Source of the DNA: Streptomyces pinistramenti
GTDB lineage: Bacteria; Actinomycetota; Actinomycetes; Streptomycetales; Streptomycetaceae
Length of the DNA: 64,000 nt
Direction of reading: 5' to 3'
NCBI RefSeq assembly: GCF_020564935.1
Contig: NZ_JAJCXB010000027.1
Coordinates: 1-64,000, forward strand
Shown here piece after piece: positions 8,084-17,131 of this stretch; the stretch's first letter is position 1; every line of letters begins with the position of its first letter. The notes under the pieces are model-generated. The model worked only from the letters and a program-made list of their open reading frames with translations. It had not been told where the DNA came from and did not search any database. The position numbers and the translations under genes were made by a program.

Positions 8084-8665
8084 GTGGGGACCGTAACGCT
8101 GGGCGTTTCGATCGCGGTCCCGGAGCCCTACGGCAGCTACCTCCAAAGGCAGCGCGAGGGCTTCGGGGACGTTGCCGCACACGGCATCCCCACCCACGTC
8201 ACGCTGCTCCCGCCGACCGAGGTACCGAAGGACGCGCTGCCCGCCGTCGAGCGGCACCTCGCCCAGGTCGCGGCCTCCTGCCGCCCGTTCCCGCTCCGTC
8301 TGGAAGGCACCGACACCTTCCGGCCGCTGTCGCCCGTCGTCTTCGTGAAGGTCGTCGAGGGCGAGGCGGGCTGCGCCGCACTCCAGGCCCGCATCCGGGC
8401 CGCATCCGGACCGTGCGCCCGTGAGCTGCACTTCCCGTACCACCCGCACGTCACCGTCGCGCACGGCATCGACGAGGACGCGATGGACCGCGCCCAGGCC
8501 GGCCTGAAGGACTTCAGCGCCACCTGGACGATCGGCGGCTTCGCCCTCTACGAGCAGGGTGCCGACGCGGTGTGGCGTCTGGAGCGCGAGTACCCCTTCG
8601 GCCCGCAACAGGCGTCGGTACCCCGCCAGGCCGACCTCTCCCGGCCGCCCGCCCCGTCCTGCTGA
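8084..8665 (+). CDS. 2'-5' RNA ligase family (2H phosphoesterase) protein
   Basis: The protein has 193 residues with the two HxT motifs that define the 2H phosphoesterase superfamily: H38-V-T40 and H122-V-T124, in the expected two-fold pseudo-symmetric layout. Members hydrolyse or form 2'-5' or cyclic phosphodiester linkages in RNA or nucleotide derivatives. The substrate here is unknown. GTG 8084 is chosen because GGAGGG (8070-8075) lies 8 nt upstream. It follows trpS after a terminator-like hairpin and probably has its own promoter near 7990-8060. Confidence 0.85.
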   Translation: MGTVTLGVSIAVPEPYGSYLQRQREGFGDVAAHGIPTHVTLLPPTEVPKDALPAVERHLAQVAASCRPFPLRLEGTDTFRPLSPVVFVKVVEGEAGCAALQARIRAASGPCARELHFPYHPHVTVAHGIDEDAMDRAQAGLKDFSATWTIGGFALYEQGADAVWRLEREYPFGPQQASVPRQADLSRPPAPSC

Positions 8666-8692
8666 CGGACGGCGCCCGGCCCCGCGGCACAC

Positions 8693-9448
8693 CTACAGCG
8701 ACAGCTTGCGGAACGTCCTGCGCGGCACATGCCGCAACGCCGACATCACATAGCGCAGCACGCCCGGCACCCACACCATTTCGGCGCGCCGCCACAGGCC
8801 GGTCTCGACGGCCTCGGCGACCGCGTCCGGCGTCGTCGACAGCGGCCCGCCGACCGGCCCGAGCGTCAGCCTCGTCCGGACGAAACCGGGCCGGACGATC
8901 ATGACGTGCACGCCCGAGCCGTGCAGGGAATCGCCGAGGCCCTGGGCGAAGGCGTCCAGGCCCGCCTTGCTCGACCCGTAGATGAAGTTCGAGCGCCTGG
9001 CCCGCTCGCCGGCCACCGATGACAGCACCACCAGCGAGCCGCGGCCCTGGCGGCGCAGCGCCTGCCCGCAGACCAGGGCGGCGGAGACGGCGCCGGTGTA
9101 GTTGGTCTGGGCGACCCGCACCGCGTGCGCCGGGTCGGCCTCGTCGCGCGGCTGGTCCCCGAGGACGCCGAAGGCCAGCAGCACCATGTCGATGGCGCCC
9201 TCGGCGAAGACCCTGCCGAGCGTCTCCTCGTGCCGCCCGGTGTCCAGCGCGTCGAACGCGACCGTACGGACGTGGGCGCCGAGGGCCCGCAGCCGGACCG
9301 CGGACTCCTCCAGGGCGGGCGACGGGCGGCCGGCCAGCCAGACGGTGCGGGTGCGGCGGGCGGCGAAGCGGAGGGCGGTGGCCAGCGCGATCTCGGAGGT
9401 GCCGCCGAGCACGAGCAGGGACCGCGGGTTGTCGAAGACGTCCTTCAT
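8693..9448 (-). CDS. DprE2-like decaprenylphospho-2-keto-ribose reductase (SDR)
   Basis: This 251-residue short-chain dehydrogenase has the NAD(P) motif GGTSEIA at 15-21, Ser143/144 and the catalytic Y157-GSS-K161. LVLGGTSEIALATA and the C-terminal WVPGVLRYVM...RHVPRRTFRKL are very like DprE2, which with flavoenzyme DprE1 epimerises decaprenyl-phosphoryl-ribose to arabinose for cell-wall arabinan. Streptomyces walls lack mycobacterial arabinogalactan, and no DprE1 is in this window, so the substrate is open. The start at 9448 has a GAAGGA ribosome binding site. The upstream ATG at 9481 gives an unconserved extension. Confidence 0.85.
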   Translation of the reverse strand: MKDVFDNPRSLLVLGGTSEIALATALRFAARRTRTVWLAGRPSPALEESAVRLRALGAHVRTVAFDALDTGRHEETLGRVFAEGAIDMVLLAFGVLGDQPRDEADPAHAVRVAQTNYTGAVSAALVCGQALRRQGRGSLVVLSSVAGERARRSNFIYGSSKAGLDAFAQGLGDSLHGSGVHVMIVRPGFVRTRLTLGPVGGPLSTTPDAVAEAVETGLWRRAEMVWVPGVLRYVMSALRHVPRRTFRKLSL

Positions 9449-9868
9449 GGCGGGGCTTCCTTCGCGGGGGAGGGGTGACACGGGGAATACGCGTCAACCG
9501 GGTCTGCGAGTGCGGTAGTTGGACGCGCCCCGGCGGCCGGCCGGCCGACGAGGGTTCTGGTGACACACCCGTGACCGTAATGTGTGAAGCCTCCCGATTC
9601 GCTCCCCTGTGGTGACGCCCGGCCGCCCCTCGCTGAAAAGGGTGATTATTGCGCTGTGCGGGCTATTTGTAGGGAAACTCGCCCGGCGGGCAGGGGAGTT
9701 GAGGGGCGAGGGGGTGGGCCACCCGCAGGGCCGAAGCGTCGGCCGATGCGGGAATCGGCACGGCGCCGGCTACCTCACGCCGATTCCCGGGTACGCGGAG
9801 GCTAGGGTTCCGGATCACTCGGGACACCGCCACACCGGACCGGACGCACGACGTAAGAGGGGAAGGCC
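9449..9868. other. intergenic region between divergent genes; hairpin at 9749-9789
   Basis: I see no supported gene in these 420 bp. The stretch 9560-9690 is relatively AT-rich and may hold the promoter of the DprE2-like gene. CGGGAATCGGC (9749-9759) and GCCGATTCCCG (9779-9789) form an 11-bp perfect inverted repeat with a 19-nt loop. TAGGGT at 9803-9808 is a possible -10 element for the YihY-type gene. Confidence 0.45.
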
Positions 9869-10861
9869 ATGGACTGGCTGAGCAGACTTCCGGTGATCGG
9901 ACCGGCCGTGACCTGGCTGATGACCACACACCTCTGGCGCGCCTACGAGCGCATGCTGCGGGTGCACTGGACCCGGCTGGCCGCCGCGATCACCTTCACC
10001 AGCTTCGTCGCCCTCTTCCCGCTGCTCACCGTCGGCGCCGCGATCGGCGCGACAGTCCTCAGCGCGAGCCAACTGCACACCCTGGAAGGCAAGCTGGCCG
10101 AACAGATCCCCGGCATCTCCGGGCAGCTCGACCTGGCGGCCCTGGTCGACAACGCCGCCACCGTCGGTGTCATCGCCGGTGCCGCCCTGCTCTTCACCGG
10201 CATCGGCTGGGTCGAGGCGCTGCGCGACTGCCTGCGCGCCGTATGGGAGAAGTCCGACGAGGGCGGCAACTTCTTCCTCAGCAAACTCCGGGACGGCGCC
10301 CTGCTGCTCGGCCTCGGCGGCGTGGCCCTGCTCTCGGTCGCCTGCTCGGCCTTCGCCGCCTCCGCCGTCGGCAAGGTCGCCGACGCGCTGGGCCTCGCCG
10401 AGGGCGGCGCCGGCAGCGTGCTGCTCTCGGTCGCCGGCTTCTGCACCGCCGTCCTGGCCGACTTCCTGCTGCTGGCCTACGTGCTCACCAAACTGCCCGG
10501 CGTCGAACCCCCGCGCCGCGCCGTCGCCTTCGCGAGCCTGATCGGCGCGATCGGCTTCGAAGCGCTGAAGCTGCTGCTCAGCGGCTACCTTCAAGGCGTC
10601 GCATCGAAGAGCATGTACGGCGCCTTCGGCACCCCGATCGCCCTGCTCCTCTGGATCAACTTCACCGCGAAACTCCTGGTGTTCTGCTCCGCCTGGACGG
10701 CCACCCAGGACCGGGCGAGCGAGGGCCCGGAACGCGAGGCCCTGGAGGAGGCGGGGGAGGAGGCCCCGAAAAGGGAAGAACCGACGAGCGGAGGCGCCCA
10801 CGCGGCCCCGCCGGAGCCGGGCAACGGGCGGGCGAACGGCCGCCGGACCACCGACGGCTGA
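9869..10861 (+). CDS. YihY/virulence factor BrkB family membrane protein
   Basis: This 330-residue integral membrane protein is of the YihY/BrkB family. It has about six hydrophobic segments between residues 35 and 275, with the conserved AAAITFTSFVALFPLL near the first. GTPIALLLWINFTAKLLVFCSAW comes near the end. The tail (about 285-330) is charged and Pro/Gly-rich and should be cytoplasmic. The family is widespread and its transport function is unproven; despite the old name it is not an RNase BN. The ribosome binding site GAGGGGAAGG precedes ATG 9869. Confidence 0.92.
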   Translation: MDWLSRLPVIGPAVTWLMTTHLWRAYERMLRVHWTRLAAAITFTSFVALFPLLTVGAAIGATVLSASQLHTLEGKLAEQIPGISGQLDLAALVDNAATVGVIAGAALLFTGIGWVEALRDCLRAVWEKSDEGGNFFLSKLRDGALLLGLGGVALLSVACSAFAASAVGKVADALGLAEGGAGSVLLSVAGFCTAVLADFLLLAYVLTKLPGVEPPRRAVAFASLIGAIGFEALKLLLSGYLQGVASKSMYGAFGTPIALLLWINFTAKLLVFCSAWTATQDRASEGPEREALEEAGEEAPKREEPTSGGAHAAPPEPGNGRANGRRTTDG

Positions 10862-10919
10862 CCCTCCGAAGGCCCACCCCGGCGACCGGCGACCCGCCCC
10901 GCTCCGCCGCTCCCCGCGC

Positions 10920-12341
10920 TCAGCCCCGGGAGCCCCGGGAGCGGCGGCGCACCCCGAGGGCGACCAGGCCCAGCACGATCAGCAAACCGCCGGTGACCCC
11001 CACCGCGGTCCAGATGCCGCCCGAACCGTCACCGGATTCCAGCGCGGCCTGCGTCGTCCCCTTGCCCTGCTTCCCGCCGTCCGCGTCCTTGTCCGCCCCG
11101 ACCGCCGTCGCGTCGCCCTCCTCGCTGCGCGGCCCGACGAGCCGGCCGACCGGCTCCACCTTGCCCGCGGCCGAGAAGCCCCAGTCGAAGAGCTGCGCGG
11201 TCTCCTTGTACGCCTCGTTGTGCTCCTTCTTCTCCGGGTTCATGACGGTGACCAGCAGCTTGCGGTCGCCGCGCTGCGCGAGACCGGTGAAGGTCGACCC
11301 GGCGTTCGTCGTCGAACCGTTCTTCACCCCGGCGATCCCCGGATACCGCTTGATGTCGTAGTCGCCGCTGAGCAGCCGGTTGGTGTTCTGGATGCCGAAC
11401 GAGTCCCGTTTGCCGCCCTTGCCCTCGTCGCCCGGGAACTGCGCGCTCGCCGTCGAGCAGTACTCGCGGAAGTCGGGGTTCTGCAGCCCGGCACGGGCGA
11501 ACAGGCTCAGGTCGTACGCGCTGGAGACCTGGCCCGGAGCGTCGTACCCGTCCGGCGTGACGACGTGCGTATCGGTGGCGTTCAGTTCCTTCGCGTGCTT
11601 CTGCATCTCGGCGACGGTCGCCTGCGTGCCGCCGTTCATCGCCGACAGCGTGTGCACCGCGTCGTTGCCCGACCGCAGGAACACCCCGAGCCACAGGTCG
11701 TGGACGGAGTAGGTGAGGTTCTCCTTTATGCCGACGAGGCTGCTGCCCGCGCCCATCCCCGCCAGGTCGGCCGGCTTGACCTTGTACTTCTCGGTCTTGG
11801 GGAACTTCGGCAGCACCGTATCGGCGAACAGCATCTTCAGCGTGCTGGCCGGCGGCAGCTGCCAGTGCGGATTCTTCGCCGCCAGCACCTCGCCGGAGCC
11901 CGCGTCGGACACGATCCACGAACGCGCCGTGATGCCGTGCGGCAGCTTCGGCGCCCCGTCCTTCAGCTGCACCTGGACGCCGGGCGCGCTCATCCGGCTT
12001 CCGCCGACGTGCGACATCTTGGCCGGCGGCGCGGGGGCCTTCGGCGGGGCCTCGCCCTCAACGGGCACCGCGTACGCGGTCCCGCCGGCCAGCACCACGG
12101 GCGGCACCACCAGAGCCGAGGCCGCGAGCACGGCAGCCACTCGGGCGGACAAAACCGTACGAAGGGGAGTAACTACCCGCGTCCGCCCGCCTGCTCGCGC
12201 AGGCGCGGACGCCGATGCGGACTCAGATGTGGACACGGAGGTGGACGCCGATGCGGAGGCGAATCGAGGCGTGGACGCGGGCGTGGATGCGTGGGAGGTC
12301 GTCGGCACGTCGGTGAACGTACCCGCACGCCGGCCGGTCAT
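10920..12341 (-). CDS. D-alanyl-D-alanine carboxypeptidase (low-molecular-weight PBP), membrane anchored
   Basis: This is a penicillin-binding carboxypeptidase that trims the terminal D-Ala of peptidoglycan stem peptides outside the membrane. Counting from ATG 12341 (473 residues), the active-site motif STLK is at about 166-169, SGN at about 224-226 and KNG (in place of the usual KTG) at about 340-342. A hydrophobic signal anchor lies near 65-90 and a C-terminal membrane helix (WTAVGVTGGLLIVLGLVALG) near 440-462, followed by an Arg-rich tail. The N-terminus is a Ser/Ala/Thr-rich low-complexity run. The start is uncertain (12341, 12398 and 12488 are open), but upstream choices would overlap the divergent gene. 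Confidence 0.9.
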   Translation of the reverse strand: MTGRRAGTFTDVPTTSHASTPASTPRFASASASTSVSTSESASASAPARAGGRTRVVTPLRTVLSARVAAVLAASALVVPPVVLAGGTAYAVPVEGEAPPKAPAPPAKMSHVGGSRMSAPGVQVQLKDGAPKLPHGITARSWIVSDAGSGEVLAAKNPHWQLPPASTLKMLFADTVLPKFPKTEKYKVKPADLAGMGAGSSLVGIKENLTYSVHDLWLGVFLRSGNDAVHTLSAMNGGTQATVAEMQKHAKELNATDTHVVTPDGYDAPGQVSSAYDLSLFARAGLQNPDFREYCSTASAQFPGDEGKGGKRDSFGIQNTNRLLSGDYDIKRYPGIAGVKNGSTTNAGSTFTGLAQRGDRKLLVTVMNPEKKEHNEAYKETAQLFDWGFSAAGKVEPVGRLVGPRSEEGDATAVGADKDADGGKQGKGTTQAALESGDGSGGIWTAVGVTGGLLIVLGLVALGVRRRSRGSRG

Positions 12342-12408
12342 CGGCGGCACCCCACGGAAGAGTGCCCCTGCCGACCGCCGCCCGGATCCGCTGCCCATAC
12401 TGGAACCC

Positions 12409-12714
12409 ATGAAGCTCTCTCGCCCCGTGTCCTGGTTCCTGCTCGCCTTCGGGGTCTGGAGCTGGTTCATCTGGATCACTTTCGTCAAAAACCTCTGTCA
12501 GGACGGGAGCGGCCTCGCCTTCAACGACGCGGGTGACCCGACCGCCTACTTCTGGGTCCATCTGCTGCTCGCGGTGACGTCCTTTCTCTTGGGGACGGCG
12601 ATCGGCGTGATCGGGTTCCGCGGCATCCGTGCGCTGCGCACCACTCCGCCCACCTCCTCCACCACGCCCCCCTCTTCCCCGTCCTCCACACCTCCCACTT
12701 CCCCCTCGTCCTGA
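12409..12714 (+). CDS. small integral membrane protein
   Basis: This 101-residue protein has two hydrophobic segments (about 8-27 and 48-72) separated by a polar loop containing CQDGSGLAFNDAGDPTAYFWVH. A Thr/Ser/Pro tail follows (about 78-101). The pattern is typical of conserved small Streptomyces membrane proteins next to a D-Ala-D-Ala carboxypeptidase. No function is known to me. It is divergent from the carboxypeptidase gene, with 67 bp between the chosen starts. Confidence 0.75.
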   Translation: MKLSRPVSWFLLAFGVWSWFIWITFVKNLCQDGSGLAFNDAGDPTAYFWVHLLLAVTSFLLGTAIGVIGFRGIRALRTTPPTSSTTPPSSPSSTPPTSPSS

Positions 12715-13337
12715 TCCCCGTACAGGGGGAGCCACAGCGCTCTTCCCCCTGCTCGCCCTACCCGTCCTGCCGACCCTGCTCGCCCTCCTGGCGCTCGGGC
12801 TGCCCGCCGGGGGCCACCGCTACCTGCGATGCCACCCGGCCCGCGACACTGTTCGCCGCCCGTACCGCAGCGCCCTCCCCTTCCAACAGGTGCTCGCCCG
12901 GCCCGGTTACCTCCGGCCCGCCAAGGTGCTCCATCTCACACCGGCACTCCTGAAGAGCCCGCCCGTCCGCGCCCTCATCCGCGCCGCACCCCACCGCGCG
13001 GCACCTGCCGCCGCCCGCCCCTCCACGTAAGGGAGTTGGGGATCCGTCCGCACCCGGGACGCGGGCGCCTGGGGCCCGCCCGTACGGCCCGGCACCCCGC
13101 CGGACGTGACGATCACCGAACTCGCGGCGCGGAGTGCATGGCAAGGAGAGAGGTTGCTGTGGCCCAGGTAACAATGCACCTACGAAACGTGTCGCGATCC
13201 GGCGCTAAATCGGACACATCGTGACTTTCGATCTTGCCATTGGGGGGATCGACTCCCTAGTCTTTGAATTATTTACGCCGCTCTTAACCGCGGGCTCGGG
13301 CAGGCCCGTACGAACGAGCGAACGGGGGAGTGAAGCA
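12715..13337. other. gap with no supported gene; AT-rich promoter zone near 13200-13300
   Basis: An open plus frame runs over 12719-13030 and includes a Leu/Ala/Pro hydrophobic stretch, but it has no convincing start or family and is probably remnant or non-coding. The stretch 13200-13290 is clearly more AT-rich than its surroundings (CTTTGAATTATTTACG near 13262) and is the likely promoter area for the type VII effector genes that follow. Confidence 0.4.
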
Positions 13338-13649
13338 ATGGGCGAACAATTCAAGGTCGACCTTGACGAGTTGGACGGCGTCGTGCGCCAGCTCAAGCAT
13401 CTTCAGGGGGACATGGATGATCCCAGCCAGAAGATCAAATACAGCACGGCCATCCCGAAGTCGGCGTTCGGATCCGATTTTCTGGAGGCCACGGACATCA
13501 GCAAAGCGCACGACGAGATGCAGAGCTACATGACGGAGGTCATCACCGCCCTGCAGGATCTGATCAAGAACTTCGGCGAGAAGACCGAGCGGAGCCGGGG
13601 CGCGTACGAGGACCAGGAGCACGAGACCCGGTCCTCCATGACGGGGTGA
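13338..13649 (+). CDS. small helical WXG100-like / type VII-associated protein
   Basis: This 103-residue, highly charged, probably all-helical protein begins GEQFKVDLDELDGVVRQLKHL and ends KTERSRGAYEDQEHETRSSM. Length and helix pattern match WXG100/ESAT-6-like partners, although a canonical W-x-G turn is missing. It is followed after 48 nt by a large WXG-containing protein and then by a mycosin, which is why I place it in a type VII system. ATG 13338 has a GGGGGAG ribosome binding site. An in-frame upstream start at 13221 would run through the AT-rich promoter zone. Confidence 0.7.
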   Translation: MGEQFKVDLDELDGVVRQLKHLQGDMDDPSQKIKYSTAIPKSAFGSDFLEATDISKAHDEMQSYMTEVITALQDLIKNFGEKTERSRGAYEDQEHETRSSMTG

Positions 13650-13697
13650 GACCGGAGCGGGTGACGAAAGCCAGGAAGACGACTAAGGGGGAAGTCC

Positions 13698-15083
13698 GTG
13701 CCCGGCCCGATGGACCGTGACGGTAACAAGGCGTACGAGAAGCAGATCGACGAGAAGCACCGGTCGGAGCAGCTCCAGCAGTTCAAAGGGCACAAGCCGA
13801 TCGAGAAGTCCGCATCGGACTTCCACCACCACGGGATCAACGCGCTCCGCAAAATGCTGGAGGGGGCCGACCCGCACGCGCTGGAGACCTCGGGGGACCA
13901 CTGGCGCGGCTCGGCCGACCGGCTCGCGGGCCAGGACGGTCACGGCGGCATCCGCAAGTCGTTCCAGGACGCGGTGGACCACGCGTCGGCTCACTGGCGC
14001 GGCTCGGCCGCCGAGGCGTTCCGGCGGGAGGCAGGCAGGGTTCTGGAGAAGATCGACCGCACCTACGGCCATGCGCGGAACGTCGAGTCGATGCTCATCG
14101 GGAGCCGCGCGTCGGGCCCCAGGTCCGGCATCGCGTACAACCTGCGCGAGGCGCAGAAGACCATGTCGGGGATCAAGGACCCCGGCAAGGTCGAGAGCGC
14201 GTTCAACTCTTCGGGTGACGACACACAGTTCCACAAGGACATGGCCAATCCGAAGATGGACGCGAAGATGGCGCTCGAACTCAACCGGGACAAGCTCTCG
14301 TTGAGCAAGGAGCGCCAGGTCGAGGCCGTCATCGTGATGGAGGAGCTGGCGGCGCACTACCGCGCGCACAACGGACAGGTGGCACCGGGGCCGCCGCCCG
14401 GTGGCCCCGGCGACTGGCCAACGCGGCCGGATCCGTACTCGCCTCCGCCGCCGGTGAACATGCCGGTCGTGGGCGGCACGCATCCCAAGACATCCACACT
14501 CTCGCCGCACTCGCCGCTCTCGCGGCACAACGGTCAGGGCATCCAGCGCGATGAGCTCGGCAACATCAAGCCAGTCGCGCCGTCCGCCCGGACCGACCTC
14601 GACAGCGTCCAGGGCGGAACGCTGACACCGGCACACCCCGGCATCGGCGGGGGTACCGGCGGCGGTGGCAGCGGCTCGGGAAACAGCAATCCGGGTGGCG
14701 GCTCTGGGGTGTTCGTCCCGCCGGGTGCCATCGGCGGGCCCGGTGGCATGGGCGGAACGATGGGGCCCGGCCGCCGTGGCATCGGCGGCCGTACCGGAAT
14801 GCCCGGGGGCGGCGCTGCCGGGCGCGGCGCACCGTCGCGTACGCCGGGCAAGCCGGGCGGTCCGGCAGGCGGGGCGAAGCAGGGCGGCTCCGCGCTGCAC
14901 CGCAGCCGGGGCGGCACGCAGTCTCCGGCCGGCAAGACGGGCGGTGCAGGGATGCAGGGCGCAACGGGCAAGCGGGGCAAGGACGGTAAGGAGCGTCCCG
15001 GCAAGCAGCGGCCCGACTACCTTGTCGAGGATGAGGAGACCTGGACTCCGGAACGTAATGTGGCGCCTCGCGTGATCGAGTAG
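13698..15083 (+). CDS. WXG/PPE-like type VII secretion substrate with Gly/Pro-rich C-terminus
   Basis: This 461-residue protein has a helical N-terminal half (1-235) containing two HWRGSA motifs, at W69-R-G71 and W100-R-G102, each a W-x-G turn. The half after 235 is Pro- then Gly-rich and low-complexity. It ends DYLVEDEETWTPERNVAPRVIE, a C-terminus I recognise from Streptomyces WXG100-family secretion targets. The probable route is the ESX/type VII system, and the product would be extracellular or wall-associated. GTG 13698 has an AGGGGGAA ribosome binding site. It is in operon with the small helical partner upstream and the mycosin downstream. Confidence 0.82.
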   Translation: MPGPMDRDGNKAYEKQIDEKHRSEQLQQFKGHKPIEKSASDFHHHGINALRKMLEGADPHALETSGDHWRGSADRLAGQDGHGGIRKSFQDAVDHASAHWRGSAAEAFRREAGRVLEKIDRTYGHARNVESMLIGSRASGPRSGIAYNLREAQKTMSGIKDPGKVESAFNSSGDDTQFHKDMANPKMDAKMALELNRDKLSLSKERQVEAVIVMEELAAHYRAHNGQVAPGPPPGGPGDWPTRPDPYSPPPPVNMPVVGGTHPKTSTLSPHSPLSRHNGQGIQRDELGNIKPVAPSARTDLDSVQGGTLTPAHPGIGGGTGGGGSGSGNSNPGGGSGVFVPPGAIGGPGGMGGTMGPGRRGIGGRTGMPGGGAAGRGAPSRTPGKPGGPAGGAKQGGSALHRSRGGTQSPAGKTGGAGMQGATGKRGKDGKERPGKQRPDYLVEDEETWTPERNVAPRVIE

Positions 15084-15216
15084 AACGGCGACATCGAGTA
15101 GAACGACGACGGAGTGCCGGCGCCCCGCCGGCCGAGGGGGTGCCCCGTGCAACCCGTACGGGACATCCCTTCAGGCGGCCGTATCCGCCCGGAACGGAAG
15201 TAGTGAGGAGCAAGGC

Positions 15217-16395
15217 ATGAGGGTCACACGTACCCTGCGCGCGACCATCGGTGCTGCGCTGACGGGAGCGCTGTTCCTGACCACGGGCGGAATGGCCGCG
15301 GCGGACCAAGCAGTCGGTGAGCAGTGGCCGTTGACCGCCTTTGATGCGGCGAGTGTGCAGAAGCAGGCGACCGGCAAGGGCGTCACCGTCGCCGTTATCG
15401 ATACCGGATTTTTCGCCGACAACCCCGACCTGACGGGCGTATTCCAGTCGGGCCACGAATTCCCCAACTCGGTGGGAAAATTCCCCGAGGCAAATCAGGG
15501 TGAAGATATTCGTACCCACGGAACCAGCATGGCCGCCCTCATTGCCGGGCACGGACACGGCCCTGGCGGGCAGGACGGGCTCAAGGGGCTGGCGCCCGAT
15601 GCCAAGATTCTGCCCCTGACGGCGGACAAGAAGGCGCCGGACGCCACCCGTTATGCCGTCGATCACGGCGCCGATGTCATCAATATGTCGTTCGTCGCGG
15701 ACAAGAACACACCGGACATGTGCGAATCGATCCACTACGCGATCGAAAAGGGCGTGGTGGTCGTGGCGGGTGTGGGCAACGACGGCCTGCCGGAGAAGCG
15801 GTACCCGGCCGCCTGCCCGGGTGCGATCGGCGTCGGCGCCATCGACGCATACGGAAAGTCCTGGGACGGCAGCAATTACAACTCCACCGTCGATCTGACC
15901 GCCCCCGGTGCCGACGTGCCGATCATGGGCGGCGACGGCACCCGCTACGGCAAAAGCAGCGGCACCTCCATCGCCACGGCCTACGCCTCCGCCACCGCGG
16001 CTCTTCTGCGGGAGAAGTACCCCGACCTCACACCGGGGCAGATCGCCAACCGGCTGGTGAAGACCGCCGGGCTGCCGGATTCGGTCAAGAGCCGGGGCCC
16101 CAAGCTCCCGGACGCGCATTACGGCTATGGCTACATCCAGCCGCTGGCCGCCCTGACCCACGAGATTCCCGCGGGGTCCAAGGAAGGGCCGCTCCCGATG
16201 CCGCAGGGCAAAGCGTCGGATCAGGCCGCGGCCCCGGGTGACGGGCAGGACCCCACCCCCCCCATGGGCGGCAAGCAGGCCATGCTGCTCTACGGCGGCA
16301 TCGGGCTCGGTGTCGTCATCGTTGCCGGTGTCGTGATCGGCGTGGTGGCACTGGTGCGGCGCCGGAACGGCCGGGGGGGCCAGTCCTGGGGGTGA
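15217..16395 (+). CDS. mycP: type VII secretion-associated serine protease mycosin
   Basis: This 392-residue subtilisin-like protease has a signal peptide (1-30) and the catalytic triad D62 (VIDTGF), H101 (DIRTHGTSM) and S251 (GTSIATAYAS). A Pro-rich linker leads to a C-terminal transmembrane helix near 353-378 with an Arg-rich stop. That architecture defines mycosins, which anchor outside the membrane and are needed for ESX secretion. The ribosome binding site is GAGGAG. The core genes eccB, eccC, eccD and eccE are not in this window, so the protease must serve apparatus encoded elsewhere or a reduced system. Confidence 0.92.
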   Translation: MRVTRTLRATIGAALTGALFLTTGGMAAADQAVGEQWPLTAFDAASVQKQATGKGVTVAVIDTGFFADNPDLTGVFQSGHEFPNSVGKFPEANQGEDIRTHGTSMAALIAGHGHGPGGQDGLKGLAPDAKILPLTADKKAPDATRYAVDHGADVINMSFVADKNTPDMCESIHYAIEKGVVVVAGVGNDGLPEKRYPAACPGAIGVGAIDAYGKSWDGSNYNSTVDLTAPGADVPIMGGDGTRYGKSSGTSIATAYASATAALLREKYPDLTPGQIANRLVKTAGLPDSVKSRGPKLPDAHYGYGYIQPLAALTHEIPAGSKEGPLPMPQGKASDQAAAPGDGQDPTPPMGGKQAMLLYGGIGLGVVIVAGVVIGVVALVRRRNGRGGQSWG

Positions 16396-16429
16396 GCGGG
16401 AACGGGCCTCGGGCCTGACAACGGCAAAG

Positions 16430-16461
16430 AGGCGGGTTCGCGTGCGGCGGCCCGCCTTTTT
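16430..16461 (+). terminator. intrinsic terminator after mycP
   Basis: AGGCGGG (16430-16436) and CCCGCCT (16451-16457) form a 7-bp stem with a 14-nt loop, followed directly by a TTTTT run. This is one of the few classical T-tailed terminators in the window. Confidence 0.75.
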
Positions 16462-16543
16462 CCATGTCAGGGGCGGGGCGGGGCGGCCCGGCCGGGGGAA
16501 ACCCGGGCGACATGCCGCGCGCCCGCTGTTAGTTTTTTCCGCT

Positions 16544-17059
16544 ATGGACCCCGTTGGCGAAAAAGAGATACGCGCGTCATTCGTGAACTGCTCGAAGGGC
16601 GAGGCGAGCCGGATCAGCCTCCCGGCGCGGATGACGGAGCTCCCCTGGGGGGACCTGGACTTTCTCGGGTGGCGTGACCCGGGTGCGCCGGACCGGGGCT
16701 ACCTGGTGGCGCCGCGCGGGGACGGCCTGATGGGGGTCACGCTGCGGGTGCCGCAGGGCGTGCGGCGGAGTTTCACGAAGACGACGGTGTGTTCGGTCTG
16801 TATGACCGGGCACCCCGGCTCCGGCGTCAGCCTGCTCGCCGCGCGCCGCGCCGGGCCCGCCGGGCGTCAGGGGAACACCGTAGGGGCGTATTTCTGCGCC
16901 GACCTCGCGTGCTCGCTGTACGTACGCGGCAAGAAGCGGTCGCAGCTCGCCGCGCGGTACGAGGAGACGCTGCCGCTGGAGGACCGCATCGAGCGCCTTA
17001 CGGGAAACCTGGAAGGGTTCCTGGACAAGGTGATGGAGAGGGAGCCGGCGCGGAGCTAG
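16544..17059 (+). CDS. FBP domain (FusB-like treble-clef zinc finger) protein
   Basis: This 171-residue protein carries a four-cysteine treble-clef zinc finger: C83-x2-C86 (VCSVCMTG) and C118-x4-C123 (FCADLACS). FSxxYVRGKK-like basic residues follow, as in the C-terminal domain of FusB/FBP elongation-factor-G-binding proteins. FusB proteins bind EF-G on the ribosome and give fusidic acid protection; actinobacterial homologues are mostly uncharacterised. The ATG at 16544 follows an AT-rich stretch (GTTAGTTTTTTCC) and may be leaderless or nearly so. It is separated from mycP by a terminator, so it is probably an independent gene. Confidence 0.85.
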   Translation: MDPVGEKEIRASFVNCSKGEASRISLPARMTELPWGDLDFLGWRDPGAPDRGYLVAPRGDGLMGVTLRVPQGVRRSFTKTTVCSVCMTGHPGSGVSLLAARRAGPAGRQGNTVGAYFCADLACSLYVRGKKRSQLAARYEETLPLEDRIERLTGNLEGFLDKVMEREPARS

Positions 17060-17131
17060 GGCGTGTGGATGAGGGAGTACGGATTCGGACCAACGGCGTC
17101 CAGGGGCGTCCGTGGTGCGTCCGGTATCCCG

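Noticed and set aside
12180..12310. Tandem repeat array of GCGGAC-like hexamers
   Set aside because: It is the degenerate coding of the Ser/Ala/Thr-rich N-terminus of the carboxypeptidase, not an ordered satellite or binding-site array.
12629..13030. 133-codon plus-strand frame with a hydrophobic stretch
   Set aside because: It begins inside the preceding gene's tail, is Pro/Arg/Leu-rich and has no plausible start after 12719; kept only as a remark on the gap.
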